From Verrucomicrobiaceae bacterium UBA1938 (GTDB lineage Bacteria; Verrucomicrobiota; Verrucomicrobiia; Verrucomicrobiales; Verrucomicrobiaceae): a DNA stretch of 64,000 nucleotides. The position numbers and the translations under genes are program-made. The notes under the pieces were generated by a model that was not told the origin of the DNA, did not search any database, and was given only the letters and a program-made list of their open reading frames with translations. The stretch covers positions 62,001-126,000 of the forward strand of contig DDFC01000029.1 in NCBI GenBank assembly GCA_002336895.1. Direction: 5' to 3'. Shown piece by piece: positions 58,837 through 64,000 of this stretch (its first letter is position 1; every line of letters begins with the position of its first letter).

Positions 58837-59619
58837 ATGCTCAACCAGCCTCTCACCATCGCCAACCGTCAGTTCAACTCCCGTCTCATGCTGGGCACGG
58901 GGAAATTTGCCAGCGGGGAGCTGATGCGGGACGCCATCGTGGCTTCGGAGACGGAGATCGTGACGGTGGCGCTGAGGCGTGCGGATCTTTCCGGCAAGGG
59001 GGACCCGTTTGCGAACATCCTCGACTTCATCCCGAAAAATGTGCTGCTGCTGCCGAACACGAGCGGGGCGATGAATGCGGAGGAGGCGGTGCGGCTGGCC
59101 CGGCTGGCGGTGGCGGCGGGGCTGCCGAACTGGGTGAAGCTGGAGATCCACCCGGACCCGCGCTACCTGCTGCCGGACCCGATCGAGACGCTGAAAGCGG
59201 CGGAAGTGCTTGTGAAAGAGGGATTTACCGTGCTGCCTTATATCAATGCGGACCCTGTTTTGGCCCGCCGACTGCAGGATGTGGGCACGGCGACGGTGAT
59301 GCCGCTGGGGTCGCCGATCGGCTCACATCAGGGGATCACGACACGGAGGCAGATCGAAATCATCATCACGCAGGCGACGGTGCCGGTGGTGGTGGATGCG
59401 GGGATCGGAGCGCCGAGCCATGCGGCGGAGGCCTTTGAAATGGGGGCGGATGCTGTGCTGGTAAATACGGCCATCGCGGTGGCCGCCGACCCTGTACGCA
59501 TGGCCAAGGCGTTCAAAATGAGCGTGGAAGCGGGGCGAAGCGCCTACGAGATCGGCATCAGCGAAGGTTCGACGGAGGCTTCAGCCACCAGTCCGCTGAC
59601 AACGTTTCTTTATAAGTGA
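58837..59619 (+). CDS. thiG: Thiazole synthase
   Basis: This 260-residue (beta/alpha)8 enzyme has TIANRQFNSRLMLGTGKFAS, the Schiff-base Lys101 in NWVKLEIHPD, and the phosphate-binding end VDAGIGAPSHAAEAFEMGAD and VLVNTAIAVAADPV. It forms the thiazole phosphate moiety of thiamine from 1-deoxyxylulose 5-phosphate, dehydroglycine and ThiS thiocarboxylate. No other thi gene is in the window. It begins just after the toxin gene. Confidence 0.95.
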   Translation: MLNQPLTIANRQFNSRLMLGTGKFASGELMRDAIVASETEIVTVALRRADLSGKGDPFANILDFIPKNVLLLPNTSGAMNAEEAVRLARLAVAAGLPNWVKLEIHPDPRYLLPDPIETLKAAEVLVKEGFTVLPYINADPVLARRLQDVGTATVMPLGSPIGSHQGITTRRQIEIIITQATVPVVVDAGIGAPSHAAEAFEMGADAVLVNTAIAVAADPVRMAKAFKMSVEAGRSAYEIGISEGSTEASATSPLTTFLYK

Positions 59620-59636
59620 GCCAAAAGCAGCCTGAT

Positions 59637-59720
59637 TCAGCCTTTCACCAGGTAGGTGAAGGCAAGAACTCCGCAAAAAAGCAGCGCGGCGGCGAGACAC
59701 ATTCCGTAAAAGATGACCAT
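59637..59720 (-). CDS. Possible 27-residue single-membrane-segment peptide
   Basis: A short frame begins MVIFYGMCLAAALLFCGVL and ends in a positively charged tail (YLVKG). Nearly all residues are hydrophobic. This size and shape fit small membrane subunits such as KdpF- or CydX-like peptides, but no specific family is recognised. It lies alone between thiG and rpsN on the opposite strand. Support is only the open frame and the membrane character. Confidence 0.3.
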   Translation of the reverse strand: MVIFYGMCLAAALLFCGVLAFTYLVKG

Positions 59721-59809
59721 AGTGAGGGGTTTTTAGCGTGAATCAGAGGCAGCGCCAGTGGAAATTTTCTCTTGCGAAAAGAAGGCTTTGAGGCAGACTC
59801 CGCGCCCCT

Positions 59810-60079
59810 ATGGCAAAAACATGCTGGCTCGAGCGCGACAAGCGCAAACGTAAAACCGTCGAAAAGTACGCAAAGCTGCGTGCTGAACTCAAGGCGAAAG
59901 GCGACTTCGTCGGCCTCTCCATGCTTCCCCGTGATGCAAGCCCGACCCGTCTGACCAACCGCTGCCGCGTGTCCGGACGCCGTCGCGCTTTCATGCGCCG
60001 CTTCCAGATGTCCCGTATGACCTTCCGCGAACTCGCCTCCCAGGGAATGATCCCCGGGGTGACGAAGTCCAGCTGGTAA
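59810..60079 (+). CDS. rpsN: 30S ribosomal protein S14
   Basis: This 89-residue protein has the basic N-terminal helix MAKTCWLERDKRKRKTVEKY and the conserved end LTNRCRVSGRRRAFMRRFQM, then SRMTFRELASQGMIPGVTKS SW. It lacks the CxxC zinc ribbon, so it is the zinc-independent 'C-minus' form. It is away from the large ribosomal operon where S14 usually lies, as is known for C-minus paralogues. Confidence 0.96.
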   Translation: MAKTCWLERDKRKRKTVEKYAKLRAELKAKGDFVGLSMLPRDASPTRLTNRCRVSGRRRAFMRRFQMSRMTFRELASQGMIPGVTKSSW

Positions 60080-60095
60080 AGAATACGTCCGAACT

Positions 60096-60121
60096 TGCAG
60101 CCGGGCTGAACTCCGGCTGCA
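60096..60121. terminator. Hairpin after rpsN
   Basis: TGCAGCCGG/CCGGCTGCA, 9-base arms with an 8-base loop, 17 bases after rpsN. No T-run follows on the plus strand, so this may be a weak or factor-dependent terminator. Confidence 0.5.
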
Positions 60122-60154
60122 TGGAGAGGCGGAGCGTTTATAATCTGATTGTAG

Positions 60155-60406
60155 ATGCCTACCTACTCCTACATCGCTGAAGACCCAGAGAAAGGATGCC
60201 CTGCGTGCCGCAGAGGTTTTGATCTGCGCCGACCTCTGAGCAGGCCGGCGCTGGAAAGCTGCCCATTGTGCAAGCAGCCGGTCAAAAAGCTTATTTCAGG
60301 CTTCAACACACCGAAAATCACCAAACCCCTTTCTGTTTCCGACGCGAAAGCGGCCGGCTTCACCATCCTCGAAAAACGATGTGATGGAAACTACGAGAAG
60401 CTGTGA
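60155..60406 (+). CDS. FmdB-type zinc-ribbon protein
   Basis: This 83-residue protein has two CxxC knuckles, CPACRRGFDL and CPLCKQPVKKLIS, in the order typical of FmdB/CxxC_CxxC_SSSS small regulators. The N-terminal MPTYSYIAEDPEKG is also typical. These proteins are small zinc-ribbon accessory factors with poorly known function. It lies between rpsN and the CNNM-type gene on the same strand, 20 bases before it. Confidence 0.8.
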   Translation: MPTYSYIAEDPEKGCPACRRGFDLRRPLSRPALESCPLCKQPVKKLISGFNTPKITKPLSVSDAKAAGFTILEKRCDGNYEKL

Positions 60407-60426
60407 ACGTCTGACCGCGCCGCCTC

Positions 60427-61830
60427 ATGACACTCCTGCTTGCCAACGCCTCCGCTGAACTCGTACGCGAGTGGAGTTTCACCTCTTCGGAGCTTTTCTG
60501 GCAGGCTGTGATTGTGCTGCTGATCGTGCTGCTCAACGCCTTCTTTGTGGCGGCTGAGTTTGCGATCGTGAAAGTGAGAGACAGTCAGCTGCAGGCTGCG
60601 ATTGATGAGGGGACGCGTGGAGCGAAGTTTGCGCAGAATGTGACGCGCAACCTGGATGCGTACCTTTCCGCCGGACAGCTGGGCATCACGCTGACGAGCA
60701 TCGCGCTGGGTATTTTTGGCGAGCCGTTTGTGGCCATCGTGGTGCAGCCGATGCTGTTCAAGATCGGGATTGTCAGCGAGACGGTGATCCGCTGGACGTC
60801 GATCGGCATCGCGTATGCGATTGTGACGTACCTGCATGTGGTGCTGGGCGAGCAGACGCCGAAGGTGCTGGCGATCCGTAAATCGCTGCCGACAACGCTC
60901 TTAATTGCGCGGCCGCTGCATTTGTTTTACGTGGTGCTGAAGCCGGCGATCTGGATCCTGAGCGCGAGCACGAACATGGTGCTGCGGACGATGGGCATCA
61001 GCGCTGTGTCCGAGCATGAGATCGCTCACTCTGAAGAAGAGCTGCGGCACATCGTGGCGGAGAGCCAGAAGTCCAAGGAGGTGACGGAGACCGAGAAGGA
61101 CATTCTGCTGAATGCGCTGGCGCTGAACGACCGCTGTGTGCGTGATGTGATGACGCCGCGCAACCAGGTGGTGTCTCTGGATGCGGACGAGGGCTTTGAG
61201 GTCAACCTCAAGATCGCCATCGACACGAAGCATACGCGCTATCCGCTGGTGGAAGGGCACCTGGACCACGCGATCGGAATCATCCACATCAAGGACCTGC
61301 TGAGCCTGATCGGGAAGCCGCAGCCGGATCTGCGCAAGATCATGCGGACGCTGCACATGGTGCCGGAGATGATGCCGATCGACAAGCTGCTGCGCTTCTT
61401 TCTGGACAAGCATGTGCACGTGGCGCTGGCGGTGGATGAGTTTGGCGGGGCGGTGGGCATCGTGACGCTGGACAACGTGCTGGAGGAGATCGTGGGCGAC
61501 ATTCAGGATGAATTTGACCACGAGGTCAGCGAGTTCCGCCGCATCAACGAGCATGAGTTTACAGTGGAAGGAACCTTCAACCTCTACGAGCTGGCCGACC
61601 AGACAGGGATCGAGCTGGAGAGCGATGAAGTGACGACCATCGGCGGCTATGTGACGCACCTGCTGGGGCATCTGCCGAAGGTGGGAGAGAAAGTGACGAT
61701 CGAGGACTATGAGGTGACGACGACGAAGGCGGATCTGCGGCGCGTGCTGCAACTGCACTTCAAGCGGATCTCTGCGGTGAGCCAGGATGCGAGTGCCGAG
61801 GCGGACAGCGACGAGCCGGAGGGGCTGTAA
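60427..61830 (+). CDS. CNNM/CorC-family (hemolysin-like) membrane protein
   Basis: This 467-residue protein has a DUF21/CNNM transmembrane domain (VIVLLIVLLNAFFVAAEFAI, LGITLTSIALGIFGEPFVAI, IAYAIVTYLHVVLGEQTPKV), two CBS domains (from about residue 215: RDVMTPRNQVVSLDADEG and so on; pairs with GHLDHAIGIIHIKDLL), and a CorC_HlyC C-terminal domain (EFTVEGTFNLYELADQTG). These proteins act in magnesium or cobalt efflux or sensing. Membrane topology and domain order match the full-length YfjD/YtfL type. Confidence 0.9.
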   Translation: MTLLLANASAELVREWSFTSSELFWQAVIVLLIVLLNAFFVAAEFAIVKVRDSQLQAAIDEGTRGAKFAQNVTRNLDAYLSAGQLGITLTSIALGIFGEPFVAIVVQPMLFKIGIVSETVIRWTSIGIAYAIVTYLHVVLGEQTPKVLAIRKSLPTTLLIARPLHLFYVVLKPAIWILSASTNMVLRTMGISAVSEHEIAHSEEELRHIVAESQKSKEVTETEKDILLNALALNDRCVRDVMTPRNQVVSLDADEGFEVNLKIAIDTKHTRYPLVEGHLDHAIGIIHIKDLLSLIGKPQPDLRKIMRTLHMVPEMMPIDKLLRFFLDKHVHVALAVDEFGGAVGIVTLDNVLEEIVGDIQDEFDHEVSEFRRINEHEFTVEGTFNLYELADQTGIELESDEVTTIGGYVTHLLGHLPKVGEKVTIEDYEVTTTKADLRRVLQLHFKRISAVSQDASAEADSDEPEGL

Positions 61831-61839
61831 GGCTGGTGA

Positions 61840-62874
61840 TCAAACAGCCGCAGTTGCATCTGCGACGAAGGCGTCCACGTCGGCTTCGGTGGTGCGCCAG
61901 GAGCACATGAGGCGGGAGCCGCCGCCGATGAAGCTGTAAAAGACCCAGCCGCGTGCTTTGAGGGCCTCCTTCATTTTGTCAGGTAGCCTGGCAAAGACGG
62001 CGTTGGCATCGACGGGGTAGAGAATCTGCACACCGGGGAGGTGGCCGAGGGCGTCTGCGAGGCGACGGGCGAGGGTGTTGCCGTTTTGGGCGTGTCTGCG
62101 CCAGGTGTCATCACGCAAAATGCGGAGCCACTGGGCAGAGATGAAGCGCATTTTGGAGCAGAGCTGGCCTGCCTGCTTGCAGCGGTAGGCGAACTCCTGG
62201 GAGAGCTCTTTGTTGAAAAAGACGACGGCTTCAGTGACGGCCATGCCGAGCTTGGTGCCGCCGCAGCAGAGAACGTCCACGCCGGCACGCCAGGTGATGT
62301 CTGCGGGGGTGCAGTTGAGGCCGGTGAGGGCATTGAAGAAGCGTGCTCCGTCCATGTGGATGGAGAGGCCGTGCTGCCTGGCGACAGCGCCGAGGCCTTT
62401 GACTTCGCCGGGACGATAGACGGTGCCGAGCTCGGTGCTCTGGCTGATGCTCAGGGCGCGAGGCTTGGGGAAATGGACGTCTGTGCGGCTGGTGGCGAGG
62501 CGCTCGACATCGGAGGGGTCGAGCTTGCCCAGAGGGCTGCGAGCGAGGAGGATCTTGGAACCGTGGCTGAAGAACTCGGGAGCGCCGCATTCATCGGTCT
62601 CCACATGGGCCTCCTGGGCGGTGATGATGCTGTGGTAGCTCTGGCAGAGGGTTGCGAGGGAGAGTGAATTGGCCGCGGTGCCATTGAAGACGAAGTACAC
62701 GTCGCAGTCGGTTTCGAAGAAGCTGCGGAAGGTTTCGCAGGCCTCTGCGGTTATGGTGTCGGCGCCGTAGCTGGGTTGGTAGCCTGAGTTGGCCTCCTCG
62801 AGAGCCTGCCATGCCTCCGGGCAGATGCCGGAGGTATTGTCCGAGGCGAAGTGGTATTTGAGTTCAGCGCTCAT
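61840..62874 (-). CDS. Low-specificity L-threonine aldolase-type PLP enzyme
   Basis: This 344-residue enzyme is of the beta-eliminating lyase/threonine aldolase family. It shows FASDNTSGICPEAWQALEEA, YGADTITAEACETF, VFNGTAANSLSL, HMDGARFFNAL (residues 173-183, Asp binding the PLP ring) and the PLP Lys208 in CCGGTKLGM. It cleaves L-threonine (and L-allo-threonine) to glycine and acetaldehyde. The ATG at 62874 overlaps the preceding MauE/DoxX gene stop (62871-62873), so the two are coupled. The reaction and stereospecificity are inferred from the family. Confidence 0.9.
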   Translation of the reverse strand: MSAELKYHFASDNTSGICPEAWQALEEANSGYQPSYGADTITAEACETFRSFFETDCDVYFVFNGTAANSLSLATLCQSYHSIITAQEAHVETDECGAPEFFSHGSKILLARSPLGKLDPSDVERLATSRTDVHFPKPRALSISQSTELGTVYRPGEVKGLGAVARQHGLSIHMDGARFFNALTGLNCTPADITWRAGVDVLCCGGTKLGMAVTEAVVFFNKELSQEFAYRCKQAGQLCSKMRFISAQWLRILRDDTWRRHAQNGNTLARRLADALGHLPGVQILYPVDANAVFARLPDKMKEALKARGWVFYSFIGGGSRLMCSWRTTEADVDAFVADATAAV

Positions 62875-63281
62875 GCTTTTGATCGGGGCTTGCCGTGCCA
62901 TACCAGAACGAGCCCGCCGACGAGCAGGAGGATGTCCCGTATGATGAGGTCACTGTAGCTGGAAGTGGCGTCTGCGTGGCCGAAGCAACCGCAGCGGATG
63001 TCGATGCCGCGCCACCAGGAGATGCCGATGGCGGCGAGGAAGACGAGCAGGGAGCCATTGAGGATGAGCAGACCGCCTGAGCGCAGAACGCCGCTCATGA
63101 CGGCCAGTCCGGCGAGGATTTCCAGCCACGGGAGGCCCATGGCCAGCCATGCGGCCCAGGGATCTCCCAGAAGGTCAAAACTGCGGATGTCATCGAGAAA
63201 AGACATGGGGTCCGCCGCCTTCAGAATGCCGGCGTAAACAAAGACGCCGCCGAAAAAGAAGTGGAGGATGAGGCGCAGCAT
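62871..63281 (-). CDS. MauE/DoxX-type membrane protein
   Basis: This 136-residue protein has four membrane segments: ILHFFFGGVFVYAGILKAAD, the LEILAGLAVMSGVLRSGGLL pair, VFLAAIGISWWRGIDIRCGC, and RDILLLVGGLVLVWHG. The CGCFG motif is characteristic of MauE/DoxX-like proteins with a redox-active cysteine pair. It may support disulfide chemistry in the membrane. The stop overlaps the start of the threonine-aldolase-type gene (ATGA), and the AlgJ/AlgX-like gene ends 17 bases upstream. Confidence 0.8.
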   Translation of the reverse strand: MLRLILHFFFGGVFVYAGILKAADPMSFLDDIRSFDLLGDPWAAWLAMGLPWLEILAGLAVMSGVLRSGGLLILNGSLLVFLAAIGISWWRGIDIRCGCFGHADATSSYSDLIIRDILLLVGGLVLVWHGKPRSKA

Positions 63282-63298
63282 GGGGGAGGGCTGCCAAC

Positions 63299-64000
63299 TT
63301 ACGGCACCAGTTCCGCCATGGGCAACAGAATGATGACAAGCTTCTTGTCTTCGTACTTTTCCCCCGCCTGAGGCATGGGTCTGACATCCAGAGGGCGGCC
63401 GATGAGCGTGGCCAGCTGGGTGAGGAAGCCTGCACGGGGGGGCTTGGCACCACCGCCAAAGCTAAGCGAGGCATCGTCGTAAACACGTATGAGCCCGCCG
63501 CCGTGAAGCACGATGGGGGAGCTGCTGGCGGGCTCGATGCCTTGAATGGAAACCAGTTCAGCGGTTTCCAGGCCCATCATGGGACCGGCAAAGAGGGGAT
63601 CGAGCTGGAGTGCGAGGTCGCCTGGATCGGCACGGTCGAGAATGGTGGCATTGATGAGCGGGGTGTCCGGGCTGCAGAGGCGGGGGTGCTTTTCACGCAC
63701 TAGCCTGTGCACCGCCAGTGCGGTGAACTTCATGGCCTCCGGTGTCCAGTGGCTGTCATGGGAGTAAAAGACGGGTTTTTTATCGCGAAGGGTCCACAGA
63801 GGCTCGGTCATGTCGAGCACCTCAACGCCAGCGGCTTTGAGAGAAGCGAGCCTGCCGGCTTCGTCTTTCTGGCGAATGGGGTCCAGGTAACGGCCTGGAC
63901 GAAGCTGCTCGGGGTAGATGGTGGCGCGGTCCGGGATGGCGACGACGAGCAGCGGGGTGTCCTGTGATTTAAGCTGAGCGGCGAGCTGGAGGAGGGCTGC
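63299..64000 (-). CDS. AlgJ/AlgX-like SGNH acetyltransferase-type protein (partial)
   Basis: The gene enters from the right edge; its first part is missing. The visible 233 residues contain AAQLKSQDTPLLVVAIPDRA, LRSLKAAGVEVLDMTEPLWT and HDSHWTPEAMKFTALAVHRL. The HDSHWTP segment matches the 'tDtHWtp.G' catalytic Asp-His motif of AlgJ/AlgX-type O-acetyltransferases of alginate or cellulose systems. A late segment, SPIVLHGGGLIRVYDDASLS, likely belongs to the nucleophile region of the fold. It is the first known gene of an operon with the MauE/DoxX protein and the aldolase-type enzyme. Confidence 0.75.
   Translation of the reverse strand, partial: AALLQLAAQLKSQDTPLLVVAIPDRATIYPEQLRPGRYLDPIRQKDEAGRLASLKAAGVEVLDMTEPLWTLRDKKPVFYSHDSHWTPEAMKFTALAVHRLVREKHPRLCSPDTPLINATILDRADPGDLALQLDPLFAGPMMGLETAELVSIQGIEPASSSPIVLHGGGLIRVYDDASLSFGGGAKPPRAGFLTQLATLIGRPLDVRPMPQAGEKYEDKKLVIILLPMAELVP

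Overview
The window looks like chromosomal DNA of a Verrucomicrobiota bacterium, probably Verrucomicrobiales (Prosthecobacter/Verrucomicrobium-like). This is inferred from family content, not from a marker-gene search. The signals are a secreted cytochrome-c/DUF1549/DUF1553 protein typical of the Planctomycetes-Verrucomicrobia group, a PEP-CTERM protein built of autotransporter-type beta-strand repeats, long-form IspG, a Hanks-type kinase with a leucine-rich tail, high GC, and short GC-rich hairpin repeats between genes. No tRNA, rRNA, CRISPR array, prophage or transposase was recognised.

Layout. 0-9 kb: a partial DUF1549/DUF1553 protein, phospholipid synthesis (cdsA, pgsA), a secreted esterase, a RidA-like protein, two lipoproteins and the site-2 protease rseP. 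8.6-16.6 kb: surface-sugar genes (two GT4 glycosyltransferases, a polysaccharide pyruvyl transferase-like protein and a GT9-like protein), interrupted by a membrane Ser/Thr kinase and a small ArsR/AHSA1 operon with a clear palindromic operator. 16.7-27.3 kb: an iron-uptake island. It has a Fiu-like TonB-dependent receptor, a PiuC-type dioxygenase and a PepSY membrane protein on one side; a second paralogous receptor behind a TPR protein; and, divergently, tonB-exbB-exbD plus a coiled-coil membrane protein. Fur-like palindromes lie in front of both divergent units. 27.3-32 kb: an accessory stretch with two short-unit tandem arrays, an Imm26-like orphan gene, about 1 kb of hairpin repeats, a secreted beta-propeller protein and a DUF3592-like protein.

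32-45.8 kb: an MFS transporter, an internally duplicated PEP-CTERM protein of about 1,800 residues, an FHA-cyclase fusion, a Nudix hydrolase, a Uma2-like nuclease, ispG, an orphan receiver protein and an HtrA protease. 45.8-57.3 kb: comEC with a TPR partner, a complete tripartite RND efflux operon, a PQQ-type propeller protein, and a small lipoprotein coupled to a membrane protein. 57.3-64 kb: chdC/hemQ, a toxin-antitoxin pair, thiG, rpsN, an FmdB-type zinc ribbon, a CNNM/CorC protein, and an operon of an AlgJ/AlgX-like protein, a MauE/DoxX protein and an L-threonine aldolase-type enzyme.

The most coherent system is the iron island. The receptors bind ferric siderophore, TonB-ExbB-ExbD energises uptake, and PiuC/PepSY probably act on the imported complex. 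The TPR and coiled-coil proteins are the undescribed parts. Other points of interest are a relic leucine-rich tail downstream of the kinase, an RND pump lacking one of the two usual proton-relay aspartates, an FHA-cyclase with degraded catalytic residues, and the hairpin/repeat belt at 27-32 kb.
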